From positions 39,578 through 103,577 of the forward strand of contig NZ_JAKNTW010000041.1 of NCBI RefSeq assembly GCF_022213955.1: a DNA stretch of 64,000 nucleotides. Reading direction: 5' to 3'. The notes beneath the pieces are model-generated. The model saw only the letters and a list, made by a program, of their open reading frames with translations, was not told where the DNA came from and ran no database searches. This stretch comes from Dolomitihabitans soli. GTDB taxonomy: Bacteria; Actinomycetota; Actinomycetes; Streptosporangiales; Streptosporangiaceae. Made by a program: the position numbers and the translations under genes. Shown here one piece after another: positions 55,224 through 63,788 of the stretch (position 1 is its first letter; each line of letters opens with the position of its first letter).

Positions 55224-55967
55224 ATGTCCTCACCATCGATCTCGCCCGCGGGTCCCGCATGGCCGGACGCGCTGCTCTCGCTCCTGCTCTCGACCGGGAC
55301 CTTCGACGCCTTCCTGCACGAGTTGACCGTGCTGACGGTGAAGACGCTGCCCGAGGACAGCCGATGCGGCATCACCATCACCCGAGACTCGCACGCCGCG
55401 ACCATCGCCAACAGCGACGCGCTGACCCTGGCGATCGACGAGATCCAGTACCGCACCGGTGAGGGTCCCTGCCTGGAGGCCGTCGCCGACGGCGAGATCC
55501 ACTACATCGCCGACACCTCCGACGAGCGGCGCTGGGCGGCGTTCTGCGCCGAAGCCTTCGCCCACGGGGTGCGCAGTTGCCTGGCGCTGCCGCTGCTGGG
55601 GCCGTTCGGCCCGGTGGGCACCCTCAACTTGTACAACTCCCGCCCCGACGCCTTCGACACCGTCGCCCAGGCACGGATCGGGAGGTTCGCCGGCAACGCC
55701 GCCGGCGCCGTCGCCCTGGCGCTGCGCATCGCCGACCAGACCAAGCTGAACGAGGACCTGCGCGCCACCCTGGCCTCGCGCAGCGTCATCGACCAGGCGA
55801 TCGGCATCGTGATGGCGCAGCAACGCTGCCCCGCCCCGGTCGCCTTCGCCACCCTCAGCCGCGCCTCCCAGAACCGCAACCTCAAGATGCACGACCTGGC
55901 CGCCGAGATCGTCACCGCCGTGGGCGGCCAAGCGCCCGGCTCCGGCCCCTTCGAGCCACCCGGATGA
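55224..55967 (+). CDS. GAF-ANTAR domain RNA-binding regulator
   Basis: A 247-residue protein. The GAF domain is at about residues 25-170 (CGITITRDSHAATIANSDAL, RTGEGPCLEAVADGEIHYIA, CLALPLLGPFGPVGTLNLYN). The ANTAR domain is at about 175-235 (LASRSVIDQAIGIVMAQQRC, AFATLSRASQNRNLKMHDLA). ANTAR domains bind paired hairpins in RNA and prevent termination. The GAF domain should sense a ligand. It is divergent from the STAS gene, a common pairing of signalling genes in actinomycetes. Confidence 0.9.
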   Translation: MSSPSISPAGPAWPDALLSLLLSTGTFDAFLHELTVLTVKTLPEDSRCGITITRDSHAATIANSDALTLAIDEIQYRTGEGPCLEAVADGEIHYIADTSDERRWAAFCAEAFAHGVRSCLALPLLGPFGPVGTLNLYNSRPDAFDTVAQARIGRFAGNAAGAVALALRIADQTKLNEDLRATLASRSVIDQAIGIVMAQQRCPAPVAFATLSRASQNRNLKMHDLAAEIVTAVGGQAPGSGPFEPPG

Positions 55968-55983
55968 CGCTTCGTCCTGAGGG

Positions 55984-56967
55984 ATGTTGATTTCGCGTCC
56001 CCCTATGGGCATCGTGGGGCGGGTGACCAGCGATGAGACGCGGGACGAAGTATCGCTCACCAACCTCGACCAGCCCCTGTTCGACGGGGCGGACGCCACC
56101 AAGCGGGACCTGGTCGACTACCTGGACGCGGTCCGCGACCGCATCATCCCGGTCCTGCGGGACCGCCCCCTGTCGGTGATCCGCGTACGGCCGGGCCAGG
56201 CGCCGTTCATGCAGAAGAACGTCCCCAAGTACACCCCCTCCTGGGTGCGGACGATGCCCGTCTGGGCGGAGGCCTCGCACCGGGAGGTGTCCTACGCCCT
56301 GTGCGACGACCGCCGGACCCTGCTGTGGTTCGCCAACCAGCGGGCGGTGGAGTATCACCCGGCACTGATCCGCGACGGCCATTTCACTCATCTGATACTC
56401 GACCTCGACCCGCCGGAGGAGAACGCGTTCCCGCAGGCCGTACAGGCCGCGTTCCTCATCCGGCGGGCCCTCGACGACGCCGGGCTGGCGGGCGCGGTGA
56501 AGACCAGCGGAGCCAAGGGCGTGCACGTGTTCGTGCCCGTCGAGGCGGGGGCCGCGATGGAGGACCTGGCCGCGGCCACCCGCGCCATCGCCGCACGCGC
56601 GGAACGCGTCAACCCGGAGATCGCCACCACGGCGTTCATCCGCGACGATCGCCAGGGCAAGGTGTTCCTCGACTCCACCCGGGCCGGGGGCGCGACCGTG
56701 GTGGCCGCCTACAGCCCGCGGATCCGGCCGGGCGCGCCGGTCTCCTTCCCCCTTCCGTGGGAGCGGCTCGACCAGGTCACACCTGCGGATTTCACCCTCA
56801 AGACCGCGGCCCGGCTGCTGGCCGACGGCGACCCCTGGGCAGAGCTCATGCCCGAGCCACAGCGGTTGCCGCCCGACCTGGTCGAGGAGGGGCACACCAT
56901 CCCGGTCGCCCGCGTCCAGGCGATGCACGAGGGCAAACGCCGCGCCCGCGCCCGCCGCGCCGAATGA
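55984..56967 (+). CDS. Standalone LigD-type polymerase/primase domain protein
   Basis: A 327-residue archaeo-eukaryotic-primase-type polymerase of the LigD Pol family (NHEJ). Motifs are SLTNLDQPLFDGADATKRDL, HLILDLDPPEENAF with the two catalytic aspartates, VKTSGAKGVHVFVPVEAG, GKVFLDSTRAGGATVVAAYS and PVSFPLPWERLDQVTPADF. It has no ligase or nuclease domain, so it would act with separately encoded ligase and Ku. Neither is nearby. The start is uncertain: ATG 55984 has GAGGG directly against it, and later in-frame starts exist. Confidence 0.9.
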   Translation: MLISRPPMGIVGRVTSDETRDEVSLTNLDQPLFDGADATKRDLVDYLDAVRDRIIPVLRDRPLSVIRVRPGQAPFMQKNVPKYTPSWVRTMPVWAEASHREVSYALCDDRRTLLWFANQRAVEYHPALIRDGHFTHLILDLDPPEENAFPQAVQAAFLIRRALDDAGLAGAVKTSGAKGVHVFVPVEAGAAMEDLAAATRAIAARAERVNPEIATTAFIRDDRQGKVFLDSTRAGGATVVAAYSPRIRPGAPVSFPLPWERLDQVTPADFTLKTAARLLADGDPWAELMPEPQRLPPDLVEEGHTIPVARVQAMHEGKRRARARRAE

Positions 56968-57002
56968 CCCCTGCCACCACCCACCCCCGGCCCGGCGAAC
57001 AC

Positions 57003-57083
57003 CCACTCCACCGTCCGCCCGACCCACCGGAGGACCACTCCACCGTCTGTGTCCGGACCTCACAGAAGGGCCACTCCACCATC
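57003..57083. repeat. Three copies of a 13-base direct repeat between convergent genes
   Basis: CCACTCCACCGTC occurs at 57003-57015 and 57035-57047, and CCACTCCACCATC at 57071-57083. The last copy enters the 3' end of the epoxide hydrolase gene. Confidence 0.6.
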
Positions 57084-58235
57084 GGCCCTGACGGGTGCGA
57101 GGGGGCCGAAGAAGGCGCGGATCGCGTTGACGAGCATGTCGGGTACGGCCATCGCGACCATGTGGCTGGGGCTGTGGCCGTCCTCCCAGGACACGATGTC
57201 GTTGGTGCGCTCGGCGATCCGGCGCAACGCCGCCGGACCGCCATGCGACACCCCGGTCGGCACCTTGTCCTGATTTATCGGCATTCCCGCCGCGCCTTCG
57301 TAATACGGCCAGGACGAGGAGCCCGCCGTACCGGTCAGCCAGTAGAGGGTCGCGTTGGTGAGGAACTGATCCCGGCGAACAGGCTCGGCCCCGGCGTCGC
57401 CCCACCCGTCGAACTCCTTGAACCTTTCCACCAGGTAGGCGAGCTGGGCGACCGGCGAATCGGTGAACCCGTAGCTGAGCGTCTGCGGCCGGCTCGCCAG
57501 GTACGGCCCGTAGCCGCTGCCTCCGGCGAACCACTGCACCGCCTCCGCCAGGCTCTCCCGTTCCTCGTCGGTCAGCCCTTCGAGCTCGGCCGGGTCGCCG
57601 GTGGGCACGCCGAGCCCGGCGGTGATGTGCGCACCCACCATGTGCTCGGCGTCGACGACGGCCAGCTCGGGCGTGACCAGCGCCCCCGCGTCGTTGCCGT
57701 GCGCGCCGTACCTCTCGTAGCCCAGCCGGCTCATCAGCACGGCCCAGGTGCGGGCCACCCGGGCGATGGTCCACGGCCGCTCGTCGGCCGGCTCGGGGAA
57801 CGGGGAGAAGGCGAACCCGGGTAGCGAAGGCGCGACGACGTGGAAGGCCACGGCGGGGTCGAGGCCGTGCGCCCGGGGATCGGCGAGCGGGCCGATGACG
57901 TCCATGAACTCGGCGACGGTATTCGGCCAGCTGTGGGTGAGGATCAACGGGAGCGCGCCGGGCTCGGGCGACCGTACGTGGACGAAATGCACCCCCTGCC
58001 CATCGATCTCGGTCGTGAACTGGGGAAACGCGTTCAGCCTGGCCTCCTCCCCACGCCAGTCGTAGCCGGTGCGCCAGTACTCCGCCAGCTCCCTGAGATA
58101 CCCGACCGGCACCCCTCGGCTCCACTCCGCCCCAGGCAGCACGGCAGGCCAGCGCGTTCGTGCCAGCCGGTCCCGGAGATCATCCAGGTCGGCCTGCGGG
58201 ATGTCGATGCGGAAGGGCCGGATCTCGGTGCTCAT
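57060..58235 (-). CDS. Epoxide hydrolase (EHN-domain alpha/beta hydrolase)
   Basis: A 391-residue enzyme. The N-terminal EHN domain is [20 protein letters not shown], and [27 protein letters not shown] are typical of juvenile-hormone-type epoxide hydrolases. The alpha/beta core has [18 protein letters not shown] (HSWP instead of HGWP) and the nucleophile elbow [12 protein letters not shown] (Asp182). A C-terminal His is in [14 protein letters not shown]. Tyrosines in the cap region are plausible oxirane activators. ATG 58235 has AAGGA five bases upstream. It is likely active, but the substrate is unknown. Confidence 0.88.
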   Translation of the reverse strand: MSTEIRPFRIDIPQADLDDLRDRLARTRWPAVLPGAEWSRGVPVGYLRELAEYWRTGYDWRGEEARLNAFPQFTTEIDGQGVHFVHVRSPEPGALPLILTHSWPNTVAEFMDVIGPLADPRAHGLDPAVAFHVVAPSLPGFAFSPFPEPADERPWTIARVARTWAVLMSRLGYERYGAHGNDAGALVTPELAVVDAEHMVGAHITAGLGVPTGDPAELEGLTDEERESLAEAVQWFAGGSGYGPYLASRPQTLSYGFTDSPVAQLAYLVERFKEFDGWGDAGAEPVRRDQFLTNATLYWLTGTAGSSSWPYYEGAAGMPINQDKVPTGVSHGGPAALRRIAERTNDIVSWEDGHSPSHMVAMAVPDMLVNAIRAFFGPLAPVRADGGVALL

Positions 58236-58366
58236 GGTCATCCTTCGGAGGTCGTGGTGCCGTACTCCTCGACCGTAGGAGGGATATAGGTCAACTTATG
58301 GCCTAGATAGTCCACTCCCAGCCTGTGCCGGTGTGGTTGTGCTCGGCGTCGCCGGGTCGGTGAGGT

Positions 58367-58933
58367 CTAGGACGGCGGCGCGGCACGGCGGGCGCGGTAG
58401 GCGGCCATCTTGGCGCGGGCGCCGCAGGTCTCCATGGCGCACCAGCGGCGATGGCCCGCCCGGCTGGTGTCCACGAACAGTTGCGAGCACGGGTCCTGCT
58501 CGCACACGTGGACGCGCTCGGCGAGCGGCCCGCCGAGCAGGTCCACGGCGTCGCGGGCCAGCTCGGCCAGCAGCGTCTGGAGCGTGGCCGCGCCGTTCAC
58601 CTGGCGGAGGCGGCCGTCTGCGGCGATCTCCAGCCGGTGGGTCCTGGCCGGCCGTACGGCCCAGGCGTTCACGGTCGCGAGCGGGGAGGCGGGGATCTCC
58701 TGGGCGAGCCGGTGAGCGGTGAACACCTCGAACAACGACTCTCTCAACGCTCGGGCATCTTCCAGCTCTTGGGCGGAAATCTCCGGAACGGTGGGGGCCA
58801 TGCCGGCGGCGGCGAACCAGCGGGCCAGGTCGGCAGGGGCGATCAGGCGCTCGACGGCGTCCATCCCGCGATGGCCCACGGTCGCGACGAAGTCGAGGCA
58901 GAGACGCCCGCCACGGAACCGGAAACTGTCCAC
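58367..58933 (-). CDS. CGNR zinc-finger (ABATE-domain) transcriptional regulator
   Basis: A 188-residue protein. The N-terminal ABATE-like domain (RFRGGRLCLDFVATVGHRGM, LIAPADLARWFAAAGM) is followed by a C-terminal zinc finger with cysteines in HVCEQDPCSQLFVDTSRAG and WCAMETCGARAKMAAYRAR. The usual CGNR motif reads CGAR here. Family members are DNA-binding regulators. The gene is divergent from a mycothiol-dependent isomerase-like gene, with two operator-like repeats in between, so it probably controls both. Confidence 0.85.
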   Translation of the reverse strand: MDSFRFRGGRLCLDFVATVGHRGMDAVERLIAPADLARWFAAAGMAPTVPEISAQELEDARALRESLFEVFTAHRLAQEIPASPLATVNAWAVRPARTHRLEIAADGRLRQVNGAATLQTLLAELARDAVDLLGGPLAERVHVCEQDPCSQLFVDTSRAGHRRWCAMETCGARAKMAAYRARRAAPPS

Positions 58934-58941
58934 GCCCCGAG

Positions 58942-58988
58942 GTTACCCGTTGAACCGGTATTGACGTTACCCGTTAAACCAGTAACCT
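58942..58988 (+). promoter_or_regulatory. Two operator copies over a leaderless promoter
   Basis: GTTACCCGTTGAACCGGTA (58942-58960) and GTTACCCGTTAAACCAGTA (58966-58984) are 19-base direct repeats, 24 bases apart. Each is nearly palindromic (TTACC, GTT-N-AAC, GGTA). TTGACG (58961-58966) and TAACCT (58983-58988) with 16 bases between form a promoter whose start would fall at the ATG 58996. The divergent CGNR gene starts nine bases from the first copy. Confidence 0.65.
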
Positions 58989-58995
58989 GCTCTGC

Positions 58996-59688
58996 ATGAC
59001 GCCGACCGAACTCGTCTCCCATGTCCACACCGGGCACCGCCGTCTGGAAGGTCTGCTCGCCGATCTCACCGACGACGACATCCGCGCGCCGTCCGCGTTG
59101 CCCGGCTGGACCCGCGGGCACCTCGTCACCCATCTCGCCAACCTGGCGCACGCCTTCACCCGCCAGGCCGAGTACGCCCATCAGGGGCGGCTCATCGAGG
59201 TCTACGACGGCGGGCGGCCGGGCCGTGACGCCGCCATCGAGCGCGGCGCCGGCCGTACCGCCGCGGAACTGCGCGAGGCGACCACCACGGCGCACGCCAC
59301 CCTGGAGAAGGCGTGGGCCGCGACCGGGGACGACGGCTGGGCACTGCCCGTCAGCTACCGCGACGGGGAACTGCTCGACACGGTCGTCACGCGCCGGCGA
59401 GAGGTCGAGATCCATCTGGCCGACCTCGACCTCGGTTACCTGCCGTCGAACTGGCCGGTCGAGTTCTGCGAGCACACCGCGACCTTCCTCGCCCCGCGCG
59501 TCCCCGACGGGATCAGGCTGACCCTGTCCGCGACCGACACCACGTGGAACTGGACCTCCGGCACGGGAGAACCCGTCGTGGTCCGTGGGCCCGCGGGCGA
59601 CCTGACGGCCTGGCTCGCCGGACGGTCGACCGGCGGTCGGGTCACGGCCGAGAACGGCGACCTGCCCCAACTCGACCCCTGGCCGTGA
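58996..59688 (+). CDS. Mycothiol-dependent maleylpyruvate isomerase family protein
   Basis: A 230-residue DinB-fold protein. The N-terminal helix bundle is LVSHVHTGHRRLEGLLADLT, with SALPGWTRGHLVTHLANLA typical of the mycothiol-dependent isomerase family and metal ligands His in GHLVTHL and in REVEIHLADLDLGY. The C-terminal small domain contains WNWTSGTGEPVVVRGPAGDL and ends LPQLDPWP. Family members detoxify or isomerise using mycothiol. There is no ribosome site; a promoter placed so that transcription starts at the ATG suggests a leaderless mRNA. It is probably repressed by the adjacent CGNR regulator. Confidence 0.88.
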   Translation: MTPTELVSHVHTGHRRLEGLLADLTDDDIRAPSALPGWTRGHLVTHLANLAHAFTRQAEYAHQGRLIEVYDGGRPGRDAAIERGAGRTAAELREATTTAHATLEKAWAATGDDGWALPVSYRDGELLDTVVTRRREVEIHLADLDLGYLPSNWPVEFCEHTATFLAPRVPDGIRLTLSATDTTWNWTSGTGEPVVVRGPAGDLTAWLAGRSTGGRVTAENGDLPQLDPWP

Positions 59689-59758
59689 CCCGGACCGGCC
59701 TCTGGCCGTGACGCGTCAGTCTGAGGAGACCGCCTTCTGGCGCGGCACCGTGCGCGGT

Positions 59759-59777
59759 GCGCCCGGGAGCCGGGCGC
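59759..59777. terminator. Short hairpin between convergent genes
   Basis: GCGCCCGG and CCGGGCGC form an 8-base stem with loop GAG, between the ends of the convergent isomerase-like and oxidoreductase genes. Confidence 0.45.
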
Positions 59778-59820
59778 CCGCCGTCCGGTCGTGGTGTGCG
59801 TGCCCGCACCGAACACGACC

Positions 59821-60669
59821 TCAGTTCAGAACCGCGGCGAGCGCCCGGTAGCCGGGCATCGGGTCCTCGCCGGGCGGGGCGAGGACCTGCACGGCGACGT
59901 GGTCGGCGCCGGCGTCGAGGTGCGCGGTGAGGCCGGCGGCGACGGTGGCCGGGGTGCCGTGCAGGGCGAGCGCGTCGATGAGCCGGTCGCTGCCGCCGTC
60001 GGCGACGTCGTCCTCGGTGTAGCCGAGACGCAGCAGGTTGTTGACGTAGTTGCGTAGCTGCAGGTAGGGATTCGCGACGACCTCGCGGCCGAGGGCGCGC
60101 GCCACCGTATCGTCGGTGTCGACGACGGCCTTGTGCTCGGGGGCGAGCAGCGGACCGGGGCCCATGATCTCCCGGGCCTGCCGGGTGTGGTCCGGGACGA
60201 CGAGGTAGGGGTGCGCGCCCGCGGTGCGGTCGGCCGCCAGCTTGAGCGCACGGGGGCCGAGCGCGGCCAGCACCCGCCGATCCTCCGGCACGCCGCCGCT
60301 GTCGAGCTGGTCGAGATACTCGACCATCTTCTCGTAGGGCCGCCGGTAGACGTCCACGGCTTCCCGATGGCCCACCCCGACGCCGAGCAGGAACCGGTCC
60401 GCGTGCCGGTCGGCGATGCGCCGGTAGGACCGGGCCAGGGTGGTGGCGTCGTTGGTCCACATGTTCACGATCCCGGTGGCGACGGTGATCGTGCTGGTCG
60501 CGTCGAGGATCCGCGACACCGACTCCAGGTCGGCGACGGAGGACTTGCCCATCCCGAGCCACGCGGTCCCGTAGTCGAGGGCTTCGGCCTCCACGACCAA
60601 CTCCCTACGCGTCCCGTCGTCGAACGCGGGACCGAGCCAGACGCCGAACCTGCCGAGATGGAGTGTCAT
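59821..60669 (-). CDS. LLM-class (luciferase-like) F420-dependent oxidoreductase
   Basis: A 282-residue TIM-barrel protein of the luciferase-like family: LGRFGVWLGPAFD, AEALDYGTAWLGMGKSSVAD, TITVATGIVNMWTNDATTLA, FLLGVGVGHREAVDVY, VLAALGPRALKLAADRTAGA and HPYLVVPDHTRQAREIMG. These match the actinobacterial LLM class often named for F420 use. The coenzyme could also be FMN. ATG 60669 is favoured by GGGGAAG upstream and by the immediate start of the first barrel strand. It is a single gene. Confidence 0.87.
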   Translation of the reverse strand: MTLHLGRFGVWLGPAFDDGTRRELVVEAEALDYGTAWLGMGKSSVADLESVSRILDATSTITVATGIVNMWTNDATTLARSYRRIADRHADRFLLGVGVGHREAVDVYRRPYEKMVEYLDQLDSGGVPEDRRVLAALGPRALKLAADRTAGAHPYLVVPDHTRQAREIMGPGPLLAPEHKAVVDTDDTVARALGREVVANPYLQLRNYVNNLLRLGYTEDDVADGGSDRLIDALALHGTPATVAAGLTAHLDAGADHVAVQVLAPPGEDPMPGYRALAAVLN

Positions 60670-60817
60670 CAGCTTCCCCAGTGCTAGACGGCCGATTGCC
60701 TTTCGAACCGAAATCTTCCCGCCGCACACCACCGCTCACCGGCCGGCCGCCCCGCCCTGACCAATCGTTTAACCGCGCCGACTCGGCAACCGTGCCGACG
60801 TCGTTCGACGGCACCGA

Positions 60818-60859
60818 CGCGGCGGGGCCGGCCGCCGGCAGACGGCCGGCCCCGCCGCG
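60818..60859 (-). terminator. Strong hairpin terminator after the GH6 gene
   Basis: A perfect 17-base-pair stem (arms 60818-60834 and 60843-60859, core CGGGGCCGGCCG / CGGCCGGCCCCG) with an 8-base loop lies 13 bases past the GH6 stop. Confidence 0.85.
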
Positions 60860-60871
60860 CGGGAGAACGGG

Positions 60872-62251
60872 TTACTGGAGGGGCGGGTTGGCGTTGCGGA
60901 CGAGCTCCTGGAACTGGGCCGAGAACCAGTGGCCCGAGAGCGGAGCGTTCGGCAGCGCCCCCGACATGTTGTACTGGTTGCGTACGTTGCCTTCATAGGT
61001 CGGGTCGCACATCCGGTCGAAGCCCTTGCCCTCGTCGTTGTCGATGAACTCGCTGGAGCCGTCGGACTCGCCGGGCGGCTTGATCCAGGCGTAGGCGTCG
61101 ATGCCCGGCTCGGGGGCGGCGACCGGGCGCTCACCCAGGCCGGCGCCGGCCTGGTTGCACCAGTTGCCCAGGTGGAGCCGGCGGTCGGTGCGACCACCGT
61201 CCACGTAGGCGTCGGGGCTGGTCCGCGGTCCCGGGCCGGTCGGGCGGTCCGCACCGCCCCAGCCGTTGCGGGAGGTGTCGATCAGCATGCCGATCGACGA
61301 GTCGAACCCGGCCTGGACGAGCCGCTGCCGGAACGCCTGCGCGAAGGACAGCTCATCCACGTACCGGTTCCAGTCGATCCACTTGGCGTGCTCGCGGACC
61401 GCCTGACCGTTGACCGTGTCGCCGATGGCGAAGTAGGGCTCCTTCAGCGCGCCGTAGTTGGCGGTGTTGGTGATGAAGCCGGTGACGTTGCTCAGCGTGC
61501 TGCCCGAGGCGGTCGCGGCCTGGGCGAACAGGGTCGCGGAGGGGCCGAAGTTGTCGTCCCAGCCGATCCAGCCGTGGTGGCCGGCGTCGATGTAGTTGTA
61601 GACGTTGCCGATCGCGCCGAACTGGGCCAGGGCGTATCCGACGCCGGTGACGTAGTTGCCGTTCGTCTTCATCGTGTCGCACTCGGCGGTGGCGGTCTCG
61701 CGCGGCGTGACGTTGGTGACCAGGTTCGGCAGCGAGTCGATCTCGATGACCGTCACGATCCGCAGGCCGGCGTACGCGGGGTCGGCGAGGATGTCGGCGA
61801 TCGGGTCGATGTACTCGGTCTTGTACCGGCCGATCTCGTCGGCCTTGAGCTCGCCGTTGGACGCCAGCGCGGAGCAGTCCCTGCCGGGCAGGTTGTAGAT
61901 GACGAGCTGGATCACCAACTCCTGACCGGCGGCCTGACTCACCGCCTCGTCGAGGTGGTCGCGGAGGCCCATGCCGTCGCCGACCCCTTCGATCGCGGCT
62001 ATCCGATCGAGCCACACGGCGGTCGGCTGGTCGGCGATGGCGCTGCCGCCGGGCTCGGCGGCGGCCTTCGCGGACCACTCGGGGTTCACGTAGACCTCGG
62101 CTCCCGCGTAGGGATTGTCCACGCGTGCCGCGCTGGCCGGGGCCGCTACGGCGAGGACCATCCCGCCTGCTGCGAGGGCGAGCGCGGTGGCCGACACCAG
62201 CGCGCGACGAGATCGTGACCATGCGCGACGACGGAAGGCATCTAATCTCAT
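60872..62251 (-). CDS. Secreted glycoside hydrolase family 6 cellulase
   Basis: A 459-residue exported enzyme. The signal peptide ends near residue 43 (LALAAGGMVLAVAAPASA). The GH6 domain follows: NPYAGAEVYVNPEWSAKAAA, LVIQLVIYNLPGRDCSALAS, IVTVIEIDSLPNLVTNV, NVYNYIDAGHHGWIGWDDNF, SIGMLIDTSRNGWGG and AYAWIKPPGESDGSS. The acidic residues of the GH6 active site are present. There is no cellulose-binding module, so it probably acts on soluble or amorphous beta-1,4-glucan. Whether it is an exo- or endo-enzyme cannot be decided. The start is set by AGGAG five bases ahead of ATG 62251. A perfect CebR/CelR box lies 45 bases upstream. Confidence 0.92.
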   Translation of the reverse strand: MRLDAFRRRAWSRSRRALVSATALALAAGGMVLAVAAPASAARVDNPYAGAEVYVNPEWSAKAAAEPGGSAIADQPTAVWLDRIAAIEGVGDGMGLRDHLDEAVSQAAGQELVIQLVIYNLPGRDCSALASNGELKADEIGRYKTEYIDPIADILADPAYAGLRIVTVIEIDSLPNLVTNVTPRETATAECDTMKTNGNYVTGVGYALAQFGAIGNVYNYIDAGHHGWIGWDDNFGPSATLFAQAATASGSTLSNVTGFITNTANYGALKEPYFAIGDTVNGQAVREHAKWIDWNRYVDELSFAQAFRQRLVQAGFDSSIGMLIDTSRNGWGGADRPTGPGPRTSPDAYVDGGRTDRRLHLGNWCNQAGAGLGERPVAAPEPGIDAYAWIKPPGESDGSSEFIDNDEGKGFDRMCDPTYEGNVRNQYNMSGALPNAPLSGHWFSAQFQELVRNANPPLQ

Positions 62252-62295
62252 GGGTTCTCCTTTTGGGATCTCTGTGGGCTGGATCGCGTCGATTT

Positions 62296-62309
62296 TGGGA
62301 GCGCTCCCA
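62296..62309. promoter_or_regulatory. CebR/CelR operator of the cellulase gene
   Basis: The perfect 14-base palindrome TGGGAGCGCTCCCA is identical to the operator known for CelR of Thermobifida and CebR of Streptomyces, LacI-family repressors relieved by cellobiose. It lies 45 bases ahead of the GH6 start codon, as expected for repression. Confidence 0.9.
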
Positions 62310-62679
62310 CACACTGTGGCGATGCCCTCGATCTCATTCGGAGCAGGCCGTCAGCGCTTGACACTCAAGCTGTCGCGCAACCACATCGCCTGTCAACCAT
62401 CGCGTTACGGACGACCGAAAGCATCACCTTCGGACCCCGATCGCGCCATCGCGTGTTCACCAGGCGAGAAGCGCACACCCCAGAAGGCTCATTTGTGAGA
62501 TCTGGACATGAAATTCCCTGAAAACCGGACTTATCGCAATCTGGTGGCGATACCACGTGGTCGCCACCGCGGCGAACGGTGAACGCCGCGCTAGATCCTC
62601 AGGTCACCGACGCGCGGCGGGACTCCGGGGGTCACGCTGACGAACACGGCCGCCACCACGCGCGGAGCGGAACGAGACC
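62310..62679. other. Intergenic stretch upstream of the cellulase gene
   Basis: About 370 bases between the cellulase operator and the propeller-lipoprotein stop. No open frame with a ribosome site was seen. It should contain the cellulase promoter and the end of the lipoprotein transcript. Confidence 0.4.
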
Positions 62680-63732
62680 TCAGCGGGGCCGGTCCCCGTT
62701 GAGGGAGTAGCGCACGATCTGGTCGCCGGCGACCCCCCACAGCGTCGGGCCGCCGGGGACGCCCGTCACGGCGGTGATCGGGGCGGGTGGCGCGGCCGAC
62801 GACCAGCGGCCGTTCGCGTATCTGAGCAGCCGGTAGGTCTCCGGAGGGTCGGTTTCCGGGTTCCAGCCCATGGCCGGCAGCCACAGTGCGCCGTCACGGC
62901 CGCGGGCGATGCCGGTCAGCTTCCCCGCCGACACGTCCACGGTGTGCCAGGCGACGCCGTCCCATCGGTAGAGCAACGGGCGGAACGTGCCCTCGGGGGT
63001 CGCCCATCCGCCCGCCGCCCACACCTCGCGGGGGCCGGTCGCGAGGATGGCGGTGAGCCGGGCGTCGGAGGAGCCGGACGGCGGATTCACGGCGGGCAGC
63101 GGGCTACGCGTCCACGCGACGCCGTCGAAGCGCATGACCGCGGGTCTCTCGCCGGCCTCGCCCGCCACCCAGATGTCGCGCGGGGAGAGGGCCGCGGCGG
63201 CGTGGCCGGTGACCGGGGTCCGGTGCGACGTCCAGCGGCGTCCGTCGAAGTGGCGGGCCCGCTGTTCGCCGAACGTCCACGCCTGCCGATCGCCCACCGC
63301 GAGCACCTCGGTGGCCTCGCCCGGGATGAAGCTCCAGCGCCTGCCGTCGTGGTGCAGCAGGCCCGACTCGCCCGCCTCCGGATCCTCCGCGACCACCCAG
63401 ACGTTGCCGCTCCGCACCGCGTCGACCTTGGTGAGGACCAGGTCGCGGGCCCTCTTCGGCACCTCTTTGACGAGCCGCCGCCAGGCGTGGCCGTCCCACC
63501 GCAGCAGCAGGGCCTGGTGACCGTCGGTGCCGTAGGCCTGCTCCCCCACCGCCCACGCCTCGCCCGCGCCCGTCGCCGCGACGTCGGACAAGGTGGTCGC
63601 CTGGTCCAGGGCCGGCTGGGTGTGAACGACCCGCCAGCGGCCCTGCTGCTCCGCCTTCTGTTGCGGCGGTGGCGGCGAGGCGGGCGCGCACGCGGACAGG
63701 ACCAGCAGGGCACACAGGCCGATTCGTCTCAC
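62680..63732 (-). CDS. Lipoprotein with beta-propeller-like repeats
   Basis: A 350-residue lipoprotein: signal peptide and lipobox LCALLVLSACAP (Cys near residue 15), then repeats of the form DVAATGAGEAWAVGEQ, VDAVRSGNVWVVAEDP, ALSPRDIWVAGEAGERPAVM, AILATGPREVWAAGGW and RFDGVAWTRS or RWDGVAWHTV. These W-rich repeats indicate a propeller. It is expected on the outer membrane face, with a binding role that cannot be specified. Confidence 0.75.
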   Translation of the reverse strand: MRRIGLCALLVLSACAPASPPPPQQKAEQQGRWRVVHTQPALDQATTLSDVAATGAGEAWAVGEQAYGTDGHQALLLRWDGHAWRRLVKEVPKRARDLVLTKVDAVRSGNVWVVAEDPEAGESGLLHHDGRRWSFIPGEATEVLAVGDRQAWTFGEQRARHFDGRRWTSHRTPVTGHAAAALSPRDIWVAGEAGERPAVMRFDGVAWTRSPLPAVNPPSGSSDARLTAILATGPREVWAAGGWATPEGTFRPLLYRWDGVAWHTVDVSAGKLTGIARGRDGALWLPAMGWNPETDPPETYRLLRYANGRWSSAAPPAPITAVTGVPGGPTLWGVAGDQIVRYSLNGDRPR

Positions 63733-63748
63733 CCGGGTGACCGTAGCA

Positions 63749-63778
63749 ACACGCCGGCCGCGTGTACGGCCGGCGTGT
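63749..63778 (-). terminator. Hairpin terminator of the LamG-domain gene
   Basis: Perfect 12-base arms ACACGCCGGCCG and CGGCCGGCGTGT flank a 6-base loop, 11 bases past the stop of the LamG-domain gene and just before the lipoprotein start. Confidence 0.75.
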
Positions 63779-63788
63779 CGTACGGACG

